From a bacterium (lineage in GTDB: Bacteria > Patescibacteriota > Saccharimonadia > Saccharimonadales > UBA4665): DNA of 64,000 nucleotides. The stretch is taken from the NCBI GenBank assembly GCA_021799595.1, contig JAJZAF010000002.1, positions 30,354 to 94,353 of the forward strand, read 5' to 3'. The notes under the pieces were generated by a model, which was given only the letters and a program-made list of their open reading frames with translations, was not told the origin of the DNA and ran no database searches. A program made the position numbers and the translations under genes. Below are positions 16,443 to 24,928 of this stretch, in pieces; positions within the stretch are counted from its first letter, which is position 1, and each line of letters opens with the position of its first letter.

Positions 16443-16856
16443 ATGTTAATGCCGCGTCGTCAGAAGCACCGTAAGGTACGCAAGGGCCGTATTAGGGGTG
16501 TAGCTGGTAGTGGTCACATCATGGCGTTTGGTGACTATGCACTTCAGGCCCAGGGACAAGAACGGATTACCGCTCGACAAATTGAATCAGCTAGACAAGC
16601 CATGACGCGTTACATTAAACGTGGTGGTAAAATCTGGATTCGAATTTTTCCCCATACGCCTGTCACGCGCAAGCCCCAAGATGTAAAAATGGGTAGCGGT
16701 AAAGGTAATCCGGAATTTTACGTTGCTAAAGTTCGTCCGGGTACCATTATGTTTGAAATGCAAGGCGTTAATGAAGAAACGGCTCGAGAGGCAATGCGCC
16801 TGGCGGCTCACAAGTTGCCAGTGAGAACCAGATTTGTAACACGGGATGACGGGTAG
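16443..16856 (+). CDS. rplP: 50S ribosomal protein L16
   Basis: 137 aa. It starts [19 protein letters not shown]. Conserved blocks are [51 protein letters not shown] core, [23 protein letters not shown] and [13 protein letters not shown]16 helps position the A-site tRNA elbow. It lies in the standard rpsC-rplP-rpmC order. Confidence 0.99.
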   Translation: MLMPRRQKHRKVRKGRIRGVAGSGHIMAFGDYALQAQGQERITARQIESARQAMTRYIKRGGKIWIRIFPHTPVTRKPQDVKMGSGKGNPEFYVAKVRPGTIMFEMQGVNEETAREAMRLAAHKLPVRTRFVTRDDG

Positions 16857-16862
16857 AAAATC

Positions 16863-17063
16863 ATGAAAGTTGTTGAAATTCGTAAATTAACGACGGCTCA
16901 ATTGACCAGCGAGAGCAATAACTTACGCGAAGAAATTGTTGAACTGAAGCGTCGTCTTTATGCCGGTGAACTCCAGAATGTCCGGCAGATTCGCTCCAAG
17001 CGCAAAGACTTAGCTCGAGTCTTAACCGTCCTCGGTGAAGCTCTGATTAAGGAGGCAAAGTAG
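16863..17063 (+). CDS. rpmC: 50S ribosomal protein L29
   Basis: 66 aa, all-helical: MKVVEIRKLTTAQLTSESNNLREEIVELKRRLYAGELQN ... IRSKRKDLARVLTVL is the standard two-helix L29. It sits beside L23 at the tunnel exit. Six nt after rplP, and its TAG is immediately followed by the rpsQ ATG. Confidence 0.98.
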   Translation: MKVVEIRKLTTAQLTSESNNLREEIVELKRRLYAGELQNVRQIRSKRKDLARVLTVLGEALIKEAK

Positions 17064-17417
17064 ATGGCTCGTTCAATTACAGGTAGAGTTAGTTCAAAAA
17101 AGACCAACAAGACAATTGTTGTGACTGTTCAGACTCGTAAAACCCATCCGCTCTATAAAAAACAATACATAGTGACTAGTCGTTTTATGGCTCATGATGA
17201 AAAAAATGTTGCCGAAGTCGGTGACAGTGTCCTTATTACCGAGTGCCGACCACTCAGTGCCCGTAAGCACTTTATATTAACCGAGATTTTACAGTCACCA
17301 ACTCTCCGCGAAGAGCATCTTGAGTTGGTGACATCAGAGGATAAAGGACGTAAACCGATACGCGAGAAGGTGGTCAGTGAAGAAACCGAAAAACCGAAAA
17401 AGGAGATCTTATCATGA
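17064..17417 (+). CDS. rpsQ: 30S ribosomal protein S17 with charged C-terminal extension
   Basis: The first ~85 residues are S17 ([60 protein letters not shown]). The protein then runs on for ~30 mostly charged residues ([25 protein letters not shown] region). At 117 aa it is clearly longer than the ~85 of most bacteria. The tail has the same character as those of L23, L17 and S5 in this window. It overlaps rplN by ATGA (17414-17417). Confidence 0.98.
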   Translation: MARSITGRVSSKKTNKTIVVTVQTRKTHPLYKKQYIVTSRFMAHDEKNVAEVGDSVLITECRPLSARKHFILTEILQSPTLREEHLELVTSEDKGRKPIREKVVSEETEKPKKEILS

Positions 17418-17782
17418 TACAGCAGGAAACCCGTTTGGCTGTCTGTGATAACAGTGGTGCTCGTGAGCTGCTCTGCATTCGTGTGCTCGGTGGTAGTCGA
17501 CGCCGTTATGCTCGAGTCGGTGATATCATTGTTGCCAGTGTTAAACAGGCCAGCCCAACCGGCCAGGTCAAGAAAAAATCAGTGGTGAAAGCAGTCATTG
17601 TGCGTACCCGCAATCAGATTCGTCGCCGCGATGGCTCTACCATTCGTTTTGACGACAATGCTGCTGTCATCTTAGGCGAAGATAGGCAACCGAGAGCTAC
17701 TCGTATCTTTGGACCGGTACCGCGAGAGTTACGTGACAAAGGTTATAGTAAGATTATTTCATTGGCGCCGGAGGTATTGTGA
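17414..17782 (+). CDS. rplN: 50S ribosomal protein L14
   Basis: 122 aa, the usual length. It starts [30 protein letters not shown] and has [30 protein letters not shown] and the C-terminal [27 protein letters not shown]14 faces the intersubunit side and forms bridge B8. It is coupled to rpsQ (ATGA) and abuts rplX at TGATG. Confidence 0.99.
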   Translation: MIQQETRLAVCDNSGARELLCIRVLGGSRRRYARVGDIIVASVKQASPTGQVKKKSVVKAVIVRTRNQIRRRDGSTIRFDDNAAVILGEDRQPRATRIFGPVPRELRDKGYSKIISLAPEVL

Positions 17783-18123
17783 TGATTGCGTCAAGAATAT
17801 ATAAAATACGTCTGAAGAAGGGTGACTTAGTAGTGGTGCGCTCTGGTAAATATAAGGGGAAAACCGGAAAGGTGACAGCAACTCATCCAAGAGAAAACAA
17901 GGTGACGGTTGAAGGCATTAACGTTGTTAAACGACACATAAAGCCAAACCAGTCTCATCCTCAGGGAGATATCGTGGAAGTAACCAAGCCGATCTGGGTC
18001 AGTAAAGTGTCTATTGTTGAGCCAATCTCAAGACGACCGAGCCGCATCAGTTACGGTACGGATAAGAACGGTAAAAAAATCCGCCTTTATGCCCGGAGTG
18101 GCAAGGAGATTGCTAATGGCTGA
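17782..18123 (+). CDS. rplX: 50S ribosomal protein L24
   Basis: 113 aa from the ATG at 17782, which shares its A with the rplN TGA (TGATG). A GTG at 17779 would give one extra Met. It carries a KOW motif (KKGDLVVVRSGKYKGKTGKV), NVVKRHIKPNQSHPQGDIVEVTKPIWVSKV and GKKIRLYARSGKEI. L24 is an assembly initiator near the tunnel exit. It overlaps rplE by 8 bp. Confidence 0.98.
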   Translation: MIASRIYKIRLKKGDLVVVRSGKYKGKTGKVTATHPRENKVTVEGINVVKRHIKPNQSHPQGDIVEVTKPIWVSKVSIVEPISRRPSRISYGTDKNGKKIRLYARSGKEIANG

Positions 18124-18709
18124 GGCAACTAAAAAGGCAGCGAACCGAATTGAGCGGACAATGCCGCGATTGCGGCAGGCATACTATATGTCAATTCGAA
18201 CTGAGCTGAAAAAAGAATTGGGGTTAAAAAATATCCACGAGGTGCCGATACTAGAGAAAATAGTGATAAATTGCGGTCTTGGTAAAGCCAAAGACGATAA
18301 AAGGCTTATGGAAGTAGCTACGAATACGTTGAGAAAAATTACCGGTCAACAACCGGTACCGACACTTGCCCGTCAGTCCATAGCCAGCTTTAAGTTGCGT
18401 GAAGGCAATCATATTGGCTTAAAAGTAACACTACGTGACGATCGAATGTATGAATTCATGGATCGCCTCATTACGCTTGTTATACCCCGCTTACGAGATT
18501 TTCATGGTGTTAACCCCAGGTCATTTGACAGACAGGGTAATTTTGCGCTTGGGCTAAGCGATCAATCAGTTTTTCCGGAACTCAGCTTCGAAGAAACGAC
18601 ACCTGCTCACGGGCTACAAGTAATTTTTGTCATTTCTGTTCGGGATAAGACTCAAAGTCGGGCACTGTTAGAAAAATTTGGGCTGCCATTTGAAAAGGAA
18701 AGGAGTTAA
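18116..18709 (+). CDS. rplE: 50S ribosomal protein L5
   Basis: 197 aa from the ATG at 18116 ([21 protein letters not shown]), which overlaps the rplX end by 8 bp (ATGGCTGA). A longer in-frame reading upstream would lie inside rplX. The core has [80 protein letters not shown] and the C-terminal [30 protein letters not shown]5 binds 5S rRNA. The N-terminal ~20-residue extension is basic. Confidence 0.99.
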   Translation: MAEATKKAANRIERTMPRLRQAYYMSIRTELKKELGLKNIHEVPILEKIVINCGLGKAKDDKRLMEVATNTLRKITGQQPVPTLARQSIASFKLREGNHIGLKVTLRDDRMYEFMDRLITLVIPRLRDFHGVNPRSFDRQGNFALGLSDQSVFPELSFEETTPAHGLQVIFVISVRDKTQSRALLEKFGLPFEKERS

Positions 18710-18713
18710 AGCT

Positions 18714-18983
18714 ATGGCAAAGAAGTCTATTGTTATTCGCGATCAGAAGCGGCTTAATATGATTAATCAGTATGCACAAAAGCGTGCTGAGCTGAAACGA
18801 CTTGGTGATCAGGAGGGACTGGCTAAATTACCAAGAAACAGCAGTCCTACCAGGCGAAAAAATCGCTGCATTGAGACAGGTCGACCACGGAGCTACATGC
18901 GCCAGTTCGGCTTAAGCCGTATTAGTTTCCGAGAGCATGCTTCTAAGGGTGAAATCCCGGGTGTAACGAAATCGAGCTGGTAA
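18714..18983 (+). CDS. rpsN: 30S ribosomal protein S14, zinc-free long form
   Basis: 89 aa from the ATG at 18714 ([15 protein letters not shown]), preceded by AAGGAG. The C-terminal block [34 protein letters not shown] is S14. Only one Cys is present, so this is the long C-minus type without the CxxC...CxxC zinc site. It sits in the 30S head. The order rplE-rpsN-rpsH is standard. Confidence 0.98.
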   Translation: MAKKSIVIRDQKRLNMINQYAQKRAELKRLGDQEGLAKLPRNSSPTRRKNRCIETGRPRSYMRQFGLSRISFREHASKGEIPGVTKSSW

Positions 18984-18995
18984 AGGAGAAAGACT

Positions 18996-19394
18996 ATGAT
19001 AGCCACTACTGACCCTATCGCTGACATGTTAACCCGCATCCGCAATGGTATTGCGAGTAGTAAGACGGTAGTTCGTCTGCCACACTCTAATGTTAAAGAG
19101 GCAGTTGCTCGTTTATTGAAAGATAGCAACTTTATTGATGACGTGATCGTAGAAGATGCACCGGTTGGTAAGACACTGCAGCTTACTATCCGCGATCCGG
19201 AGAGCGTAGCTCACATTACTGAGATTGTTCGTCTGTCAAAACCAGGTCGTCGTTCTTATGTGCGAGCTCGAGAAATTCCCGTTGTCAAACGTGGTCGTGG
19301 TTTGGTTATTGTTTCTACCTCCAAGGGTATGATGAGTGGCGGTCAGGCCCGCAAGGAACATATTGGCGGCGAATTAATCTGTAAAGTGTATTAA
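18996..19394 (+). CDS. rpsH: 30S ribosomal protein S8
   Basis: 132 aa. It starts MIATTDPIADMLTRIRNGI and ends with the diagnostic RGLVIVSTSKGMMSGGQARKEHIGGELICKVY. S8 binds the central domain of 16S rRNA and in E. coli represses the spc operon at the rplE region. Here rplX-rplE overlap leaves no spacer for an E. coli-like S8 site. TAAAGGAGAAAG upstream is a strong ribosome site. Confidence 0.99.
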   Translation: MIATTDPIADMLTRIRNGIASSKTVVRLPHSNVKEAVARLLKDSNFIDDVIVEDAPVGKTLQLTIRDPESVAHITEIVRLSKPGRRSYVRAREIPVVKRGRGLVIVSTSKGMMSGGQARKEHIGGELICKVY

Positions 19395-19413
19395 AGGAGA
19401 ACAGGAAGAAAGT

Positions 19414-19953
19414 ATGAGTCGCATTGGAAAACTACCAATACAATTGCCGAATGGGGTGACATTTTTGAATAACGACCAGGCAATTACTGTGACTGGTCCC
19501 AAGGGCACGCTTTCTCAGTTCCTGATGCCTGGTATCACTGTTGCTCAAGAAGGGGATACACTTACAGTTACCAGAGCTAACAATAAACCCGAACTTAGGG
19601 CCAAACATGGTCTGATGCGTTCGCTTGTGAATAATATGGTGAACGGTGTGAGTGAGGGCTTCAGCAAGCAGCTTGAAATTAGTGGTGTTGGCTACCGTGC
19701 ATCACTCCAGGGAAACAGTTTAAAGTTTAATGTAGGTTTTTCACATGATGTTGTGTATACTCTGCCAGAAGGCATTTCTGCCAAGGTTGAACAGAACGTC
19801 ATTACCATTGAAGGTATTGACCGTCAGCAAGTTGGTCAGGTAGCAGCTGAAATCAGGGCCCTCAAGAAGCCGGAGCCATATAAGGGCAAAGGTATCGCAT
19901 ATGTTGGCGAACGGATTTTGCGCAAGAGCGGAAAGAGCGGTAAGGATAAATAG
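19414..19953 (+). CDS. rplF: 50S ribosomal protein L6
   Basis: 179 aa. It starts MSRIGKLPIQLPNGVTF, with AKHGLMRSLVNNMVNGVSEGFSKQLEISGVGYRA and the C-terminal EIRALKKPEPYKGKGIAYVGERILRKSGKSGK. Standard length for L6, which sits near the factor-binding site. AAAGGAG at 19395-19401 lies 12 nt upstream of the ATG. rplR follows 2 nt later. Confidence 0.99.
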   Translation: MSRIGKLPIQLPNGVTFLNNDQAITVTGPKGTLSQFLMPGITVAQEGDTLTVTRANNKPELRAKHGLMRSLVNNMVNGVSEGFSKQLEISGVGYRASLQGNSLKFNVGFSHDVVYTLPEGISAKVEQNVITIEGIDRQQVGQVAAEIRALKKPEPYKGKGIAYVGERILRKSGKSGKDK

Positions 19954-19955
19954 TT

Positions 19956-20315
19956 ATGAGTAAGGTTCTTGAAAAGAAGTTAGATCATAGAGCCCAGCGC
20001 AGGCGACGGGTTCACGCGGTAGTTAGGGGCACAGCAGTTCGTCCTCGGCTCAGTGTTTTTATAAGCAGTCGTCATATTACTGCGCAGCTGATTGATGATG
20101 ACAAGGGTGTTACTTTGGGCTACGCTACAACAGTTGGTCAAAAAGGTATTACGGGTACTATGACAGAAAGAGCTAGCACGGTTGGTCAAGCAATCGCCAA
20201 ACAAGCTAAGGGTAAGAAGCTTAAGTCAGTTGTGTTTGACCGCGGAGGGAGATTATATCATGGCCGGGTGGCTGCTCTTGCAGATGCGGCACGTAAAGAA
20301 GGGTTGATATTTTAA
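19956..20315 (+). CDS. rplR: 50S ribosomal protein L18
   Basis: 119 aa. It has RAQRRRRVHAVVRGTAVRPRLSVFISSRHITAQLIDDDKG near the start and VVFDRGGRLYHGRVAALADAARKEGLIF at the end. L18 binds 5S rRNA with L5. It lies between rplF (2 nt) and rpsE (2 nt). Confidence 0.99.
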   Translation: MSKVLEKKLDHRAQRRRRVHAVVRGTAVRPRLSVFISSRHITAQLIDDDKGVTLGYATTVGQKGITGTMTERASTVGQAIAKQAKGKKLKSVVFDRGGRLYHGRVAALADAARKEGLIF

Positions 20316-20317
20316 TT

Positions 20318-20935
20318 ATGGCCGATGCACGGACTCAGAATCGACGAACAAACCGCTCTGGTGCGGGAGCTGAAGAAAAGCAATATGATGAAAGGACGCT
20401 TCACATTGATCGGGTAGCCCGGGTTGTCAAAGGAGGTCGACGCTTTCGGTTCCGCGCCCTGGTAGTTGTCGGTGATCGCAAGAGCAAAGTTGGTGTAGGT
20501 TCAGCTAAGGGAGCTGACGTGACGGCAGCTGTTACTAAAGCGACGGAAGTTGCAAAAAAACACTTTAAAGTAGTGTCCTTATACAAAGGTACATTACCTC
20601 ATGAAGCTGAAGCCAAGGTTAGCGGTGCGCATATTCTCGTCAAGCCAGCCAGTCCAGGTACCGGCTTGATTGCCGGCGGTGTAGTCAGGAGCATTTTAGA
20701 GGTAGCAGGAGTTAAGAACGCTCTTTCGAAGTCATTGGGTAGTTCTAATAAGACTAATGTGGCTTATGCTACCATGGCAGCGCTGGACAGCCTCGTGCCG
20801 GCTCAGAAATGGGTGACCAATGCCAATAAGCAAACTGTCAAAGCGACAAAGACTGTCACTAAAAAGACAGAAGTTAATATCATCAAAAAAGTGGTAGCGA
20901 AGCAATCGACTACAAAAGGCACAAAGAAGAAGTAA
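20318..20935 (+). CDS. rpsE: 30S ribosomal protein S5 with basic C-terminal tail
   Basis: 205 aa. S5 core: RVARVVKGGRRFRFRALVVVGDRKSKVGVGSAKGADVTAAVTKA, then LPHEAEAKVSGAHILVKPASPGTGLIAGGVVRSILEVAGVKNALSKSLGSSN-type blocks. About 35 Lys/Thr-rich residues follow (VKATKTVTKKTEVNIIKK region). S5 shapes the mRNA entry channel. The next gene, 3 nt on, is rplO. The rpmD (L30) gene that normally lies here is absent, which is a known CPR-wide trait. Confidence 0.99.
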   Translation: MADARTQNRRTNRSGAGAEEKQYDERTLHIDRVARVVKGGRRFRFRALVVVGDRKSKVGVGSAKGADVTAAVTKATEVAKKHFKVVSLYKGTLPHEAEAKVSGAHILVKPASPGTGLIAGGVVRSILEVAGVKNALSKSLGSSNKTNVAYATMAALDSLVPAQKWVTNANKQTVKATKTVTKKTEVNIIKKVVAKQSTTKGTKKK

Positions 20936-20938
20936 ATT

Positions 20939-21433
20939 ATGAAGTATCACGAACTGAAAACGGAGAAGCAAAAAACGAAGGCTCGGGTTGGCCGAGGCAT
21001 TTCTGCAGGTCAAGGCAAAACAGCAGGTCGTGGCACCAAAGGTCAAGGAGCTCGTGCCGGCTACAGTAAGCGTCCAGGGTTTGCTGGCGGCAGTAATCCG
21101 CTCATGCAAAAGCTGCCGAAGTTGCCGGGTTTTAAAAGTCATCGGGCACGTACAGAGAATGTCTACACCGGCCAGCTTAGCCAGTTCGGAAGTAAAACTA
21201 TCGATACGCGTGCATTAGCAGATGCTGGAATTATTAGTAGTCCTTACGTAACCGTAAAACTGATTGTAAAGGGTGATGTCACTAAGAGATTGACTGTTAA
21301 ACTGCCGAAGGCCAGTAGCGCTGCTATTGCCGCACTTGAAGCGGCTGGAGGGAACTTTGAAGCAACAAAACGTCTCGGCCGCTCAAGCAATAACAAAAAA
21401 AATGAGAAAAAAAATAAATCACGTGATGCTTAA
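20939..21433 (+). CDS. rplO: 50S ribosomal protein L15
   Basis: 164 aa. It starts MKYHELKTEKQKTKARVGRGISAGQGKTAGRGTKGQGAR, the glycine-rich N-terminus typical of L15, then GFAGGSNPLMQKLPKLPGFKSHR and a Lys/Asn-rich tail. L15 is a late-assembly protein of the large subunit. It ends the spc run. A GNAT gene with its own promoter separates it from secY. Confidence 0.98.
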   Translation: MKYHELKTEKQKTKARVGRGISAGQGKTAGRGTKGQGARAGYSKRPGFAGGSNPLMQKLPKLPGFKSHRARTENVYTGQLSQFGSKTIDTRALADAGIISSPYVTVKLIVKGDVTKRLTVKLPKASSAAIAALEAAGGNFEATKRLGRSSNNKKNEKKNKSRDA

Positions 21434-21436
21434 TTA

Positions 21437-21466
21437 TTGACAAAATTATTTAAACTTCTGTAATAT
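21437..21466 (+). promoter_or_regulatory. Promoter of the GNAT gene, near-leaderless
   Basis: TTGACA (21437-21442), an 18 bp spacer and TAATAT (21461-21466). The ATG at 21477 begins 10 nt after the -10, so the predicted leader is only ~4 nt. No Shine-Dalgarno is present. Confidence 0.55.
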
Positions 21467-21476
21467 ATTTACATAT

Positions 21477-21887
21477 ATGGAAATTATGGAGTTTAGCTGT
21501 CCAGAAACCGTGCCGGAATTATCTCGTCAGGCTGCTGAATTAGTGTTGGAGATTGGAAACTATAAAAGAACGAGAGGCATAGATAAAATTTTAGAAAATA
21601 TGGTCGACAGAACAACTGTTGTCGCCATAGACGGTTCTGAACAAGTAATCGGTACTGCTGGATTACGTATAGTGAGAGCTCATATTGGAATGTTAGAAGA
21701 CGTAGTTTCCGAACCAAGAAGACGGCGTAGCGGAGTAGGGAGTAGTGTCGTGCAAGCTGTAGAGAATATAGCACGTTGGCAAGGAATCTCAGAACTTGTT
21801 TTGGCCTCGACGCGAGAAGGTGTGCCTTTTTACAAACACTTAGGTTATACACAGCTAGCTGTTCGTATATTTCAAAAATATCTCTAG
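21477..21887 (+). CDS. GNAT-family N-acetyltransferase
   Basis: 136 aa. The acetyl-CoA-binding motif A is visible as EDVVSEPRRRRSGVGSSVVQ (R-R-x-G-V-G at residues ~82-88), followed by ISELVLASTREGVPFYKHLGYTQL, the usual motif B with the YkhLGY loop. The acceptor could be a protein N-terminus or a small molecule and cannot be read. It interrupts rplO-secY with its own TTGACA promoter. A second in-frame ATG at 21486 is possible. Ribosomal-protein N-acetylation (RimI-like) is one speculative role given the location. Confidence 0.85.
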   Translation: MEIMEFSCPETVPELSRQAAELVLEIGNYKRTRGIDKILENMVDRTTVVAIDGSEQVIGTAGLRIVRAHIGMLEDVVSEPRRRRSGVGSSVVQAVENIARWQGISELVLASTREGVPFYKHLGYTQLAVRIFQKYL

Positions 21888-21897
21888 TTTGGTTTAT

Positions 21898-21939
21898 AAA
21901 ACAGGGGAGATGGTGAGAATTTGCTAGCCTCTCTGTTTT
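21898..21939 (+). terminator. Possible terminator between the GNAT gene and secY
   Basis: AAAACAG (21898-21904) pairs with CTGTTTT (21933-21939). The loop is large (~28 nt) and the U-tract is part of the stem, so this is a modest call. Confidence 0.35.
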
Positions 21940-21996
21940 GATGGCTGCATGATCTGTGGTTAAATAGGGGGCAAGAATGCGAGAGATAAGCGGGGC

Positions 21997-23520
21997 ATGA
22001 ATTGGAAAATTATTTGGCGTTCTCTAACGCACAAGGATATGCGCGGTCGAATATTGGCTGTGCTTGGTATTTTGCTTGTTTTTCGTATTTTGGCTCAAAT
22101 TCCAGTGCCGTTGAGCAATCCGACAACATTCCATCAAGTTCTCACTAACCTCTTCAGTTCTTCTCATACGCCACAGCTACTCAGTTATCTAAACTTATTG
22201 TCTGGTGGTGCGCTGGCTAACTTTTCTATCATGATTGCTGGCATGGGACCGTACATTAACGCCTCTATTATTATGCAACTACTGACCAAGGCGTTGCCAC
22301 AGCTAGAAGCGCTTCATAAAGAAGGAGAATTCGGTCAGAAAAAGATTAATCAGTACACTCGCATATTGACCTTGCCGCTTGCAATCATACAATCCATCGG
22401 CTCTATTTATCTGATCCGCGAATTGGCTCAACAAAATTCAGGTATTTCTAACCTAATGGGCAATACTTCTTTGATGCAATGGGTGCTTATGGTGGCGGCT
22501 TTGACAGGTGGATCAATGCTTTTAATGTGGCTCGGTGAACTCATTACCGAACAAGGTATAGGCAATGGTATCTCTCTTATTATTACAGTGGGTATTGTCA
22601 GCCGCCTACCCTCAACTATCCAGCAAATTCTTCAGTCAGTTCTAGCGAGCGGTCACCGCTGGGTGCTATTCGGTCACAAGGTTCCTATCAACCGTGGTGT
22701 GATGATTTATAGTGTTGCTATTTTAGTTATTATTTTGGTGCTCACATGGTTGGTGGTGATGTTGAACGAAGCGGCGCGTAATCTAACTGTCAATTATGCA
22801 AAACGAGTTCAGGGCAACCGTACCTATGGAGGTGTAACAACTGTTTTACCGGTTAAGCTGATTACGGCTGGAGTCATACCAATCATCTTTGCCGTTGCAT
22901 TCTTAAGTGTGCCTAACTTTGTCGGCGGTCTTTTAAGTGGCAACCATAATCCGCACTGGGCGAAGCTAGGATCAGACCTATCGACATGGTTTCAGGCGCC
23001 ATCTGCCACCACGTTCTCTACAGAAGGATTGCAAGCCTATATTTATCCAGTCACTTATTTCTTGCTGGTATTTGTCTTTACCTTCTTTTACACCAGCATT
23101 ACTTTTAACGCCAAAGAAATTGCCGAGAATCTGCATAAGCAAGGAGGATTTATTGAGGGAATTCGTGGCGGCGATCAGACAGAACGCTATTTATCCAAAA
23201 TTGTTAATCGCTTGACACTTTTCGGTGCGTTTAGCCTTGGTGTGTTAGCTATTTTACCGATTATTGCCCAGGTATTTGTGACAACCAGTATCACAATTGG
23301 CGGCACCAGTGTGCTTATCTTAGTGTCGGTTGCGCTACAGACTCTTAGGGCTGTTGAATCACGTGCTTTGATGGTGACGTATGATCAGTACTCGGAACCA
23401 GACTTTTTTTATGATACTGATGTGAGTGGCAGCGGTGCACCGTTAGGTGGTAGCCGACTTCGTTTTTTGCCAAAAAAGTTGCGTCTAGGCCGGGCAGGCA
23501 AAAACACTTCTCAAAAATAG
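21997..23520 (+). CDS. secY: Protein translocase subunit SecY
   Basis: 507 aa, longer than the usual ~430-440. Ten membrane segments are recognisable. Blocks seen: KDMRGRILAVLGILLVFRILAQIPVP (TM1), NASIIMQLLTKALPQLEALHKEGEFGQKKINQYTR, GELITEQGIGNGISLIITVGIVSRLP and the cytosolic loop AKRVQGNRTYGGVTTVLPVKLITAGVIPIIFA-type region. The extra length is mainly in the loop before TM7 and the basic C-terminus (RFLPKKLRLGRAGKNTSQK). It forms the protein-conducting channel with SecE, found elsewhere in this window. No adk or map gene follows. Confidence 0.98.
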   Translation: MNWKIIWRSLTHKDMRGRILAVLGILLVFRILAQIPVPLSNPTTFHQVLTNLFSSSHTPQLLSYLNLLSGGALANFSIMIAGMGPYINASIIMQLLTKALPQLEALHKEGEFGQKKINQYTRILTLPLAIIQSIGSIYLIRELAQQNSGISNLMGNTSLMQWVLMVAALTGGSMLLMWLGELITEQGIGNGISLIITVGIVSRLPSTIQQILQSVLASGHRWVLFGHKVPINRGVMIYSVAILVIILVLTWLVVMLNEAARNLTVNYAKRVQGNRTYGGVTTVLPVKLITAGVIPIIFAVAFLSVPNFVGGLLSGNHNPHWAKLGSDLSTWFQAPSATTFSTEGLQAYIYPVTYFLLVFVFTFFYTSITFNAKEIAENLHKQGGFIEGIRGGDQTERYLSKIVNRLTLFGAFSLGVLAILPIIAQVFVTTSITIGGTSVLILVSVALQTLRAVESRALMVTYDQYSEPDFFYDTDVSGSGAPLGGSRLRFLPKKLRLGRAGKNTSQK

Positions 23521-23587
23521 TAAAACTATGTTAAACTTAGACAAGTTTCCTGCAGCATCAGGGCTAGGTGGCTGTGGAGAAAACCAC

Positions 23588-23617
23588 TTTACAAATTATT
23601 GGGGGAAATGATATAAT
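23588..23617 (+). promoter_or_regulatory. Promoter of infA
   Basis: TTTACA (23588-23593), an 18 bp spacer and a perfect TATAAT (23612-23617). Predicted start is about 23624, 14 nt before the infA ATG. Confidence 0.65.
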
Positions 23618-23637
23618 GAACCCCTAGTTATTAATTT

Positions 23638-23856
23638 ATGGCAGTTAACAAGGAAGTCATTGAACTGACAGGAACCATAATTGAGACTCTTCCAGGAGCT
23701 CAATTTCGGGTCGAACTTGAGAATGGTCATCAAATTATAGCTCACGTTGCCGGTAAGATGCGGAAACATTTTATCCGTCTTGTGCCAGGCGATAGCGTTA
23801 CAGTAGAGTTGACACCTTACGATCTTACGAAGGGTCGGATTACGTATCGCAAATGA
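23638..23856 (+). CDS. infA: Translation initiation factor IF-1
   Basis: 72 aa, the standard length: an S1-type OB fold with [63 protein letters not shown]. Its start follows a short leader with no ribosome site. It heads the alpha-type operon (infA-rpmJ-rpsM-rpsK-rpsD-rpoA-rplQ). Confidence 0.99.
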   Translation: MAVNKEVIELTGTIIETLPGAQFRVELENGHQIIAHVAGKMRKHFIRLVPGDSVTVELTPYDLTKGRITYRK

Positions 23857-23918
23857 TAGGAATCAATCATAGAAAGAGCAGTAGTGTCATTGCCATTAAA
23901 TGAAGGAGCATGATCCGC

Positions 23919-24035
23919 ATGAAAGTGCGTGCCAGCGTCAAGAAAATGAGTCCCGATGATATTGTAGTCCGTCGTAAGGGACGGGTGTACGTTATTAATA
24001 AATTTAAGCCGAAGCATAAGCAACGGCAGGGCTAA
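23919..24035 (+). CDS. rpmJ: 50S ribosomal protein L36, zinc-free form
   Basis: 38 aa: [20 protein letters not shown] then [18 protein letters not shown]. The family normally has three Cys and one His that hold zinc (CRNC ... IC ... H). Here the three Cys positions are replaced (SPDD; IN) and only the His remains, so this is the C-minus form. AAGGAG (23903-23908) lies 10 nt before the ATG. It lies in the standard place between infA and rpsM. Confidence 0.97.
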   Translation: MKVRASVKKMSPDDIVVRRKGRVYVINKFKPKHKQRQG

Positions 24036-24057
24036 AAAGCAGGGAGCATAAAAGAAC

Positions 24058-24444
24058 GTGGCAAGAATTGCAGGCGTAACCATTCCGGATAACAAACAAG
24101 TTTGGGTTTCCCTTACGTATATTTACGGAATTGGTCCATCCACGTCCTATGAGGTGCTTAGTAAAGCCAACATTGAGCCGACTACTCGAGTCAAAGATTT
24201 AACGGACAGTGAAATTTCTCGTATTCAAGACGTTATTGGTAATGACCTTGTTATTGAAGGTGAACTGCAGCGTATTGTTAGTGGAAATATTAAACGACTC
24301 AAGGATATCAATGCCTATCGTGGGCTCAGACATAAGGTGAATTTACCGAGTCGGGGACAGCGTACCAAGACGAACGCACGTACTCGTCGAGGAAAGCGTG
24401 TAACTGTAGGTGGTACCGCCAAGAAAGTAGCGTCTAAGACCTAG
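24058..24444 (+). CDS. rpsM: 30S ribosomal protein S13
   Basis: 128 aa from a GTG start (MARIAGVTIPDNKQVWVSLTYIYGIGPS). The AGGGAG at 24041 and the family N-terminus decide this start. The C-terminal block reads DINAYRGLRHKVNLPSRGQRTKTNARTRRGKR. S13 contacts the P-site tRNA and forms bridge B1. Followed 18 nt later by rpsK. Confidence 0.99.
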   Translation: MARIAGVTIPDNKQVWVSLTYIYGIGPSTSYEVLSKANIEPTTRVKDLTDSEISRIQDVIGNDLVIEGELQRIVSGNIKRLKDINAYRGLRHKVNLPSRGQRTKTNARTRRGKRVTVGGTAKKVASKT

Positions 24445-24462
24445 AGCAATTGAGAGTAGAAT

Positions 24463-24927
24463 ATGCCAGAAATAGAAGAATCAGTACAAACGAAACCGGC
24501 TGAATCAGTCAGCGAAGAAGCTGATCAGCCAAAAACCACTTTACCTGCTCATAAGCGACGCAAGAAAACGAAGCGCAATGTCGCAAGTGGACAGGTGCAT
24601 GTACTTGCGACATTTAATAACACTATTGTCAGTATTACTGACCCAAAAGGTAACGCTTTGACGATATCGAGTTCTGGTGCCTGCGGTTTTCGTGGGTCGA
24701 AAAAGGGTACTGCTTACGCCGCCCAAGTAGCGGCTGAACGGGCTGTTCAAACCGCTAAACAACAGTATGGTCTTTCCCGTGTCGAAGTATTTGTACGTGG
24801 TATCGGTCTGGGTCGTGATGCAGCTATTCGAGTACTGGCTTCATTAGATGTGGCTATTGATAATATTAGTGATGTTACTGGCGTGCCTCATGGTGGTGTC
24901 CGTCCGCCGAAGGCGAGGAGAATCTAA
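24463..24927 (+). CDS. rpsK: 30S ribosomal protein S11 with acidic N-terminal extension
   Basis: 154 aa. The S11 core begins near residue 38 (RNVASGQVHVLATFNNTIVSITDPKGN) and ends GVPHGGVRPPKARRI. The first ~35 residues (MPEIEESVQTKPAESVSEEA onward) are a Glu/Ser-rich extension absent from most S11 proteins. S11 lines the mRNA exit at the platform. rpsD follows after 1 nt. Confidence 0.98.
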   Translation: MPEIEESVQTKPAESVSEEADQPKTTLPAHKRRKKTKRNVASGQVHVLATFNNTIVSITDPKGNALTISSSGACGFRGSKKGTAYAAQVAAERAVQTAKQQYGLSRVEVFVRGIGLGRDAAIRVLASLDVAIDNISDVTGVPHGGVRPPKARRI

Positions 24928-24928
24928 G

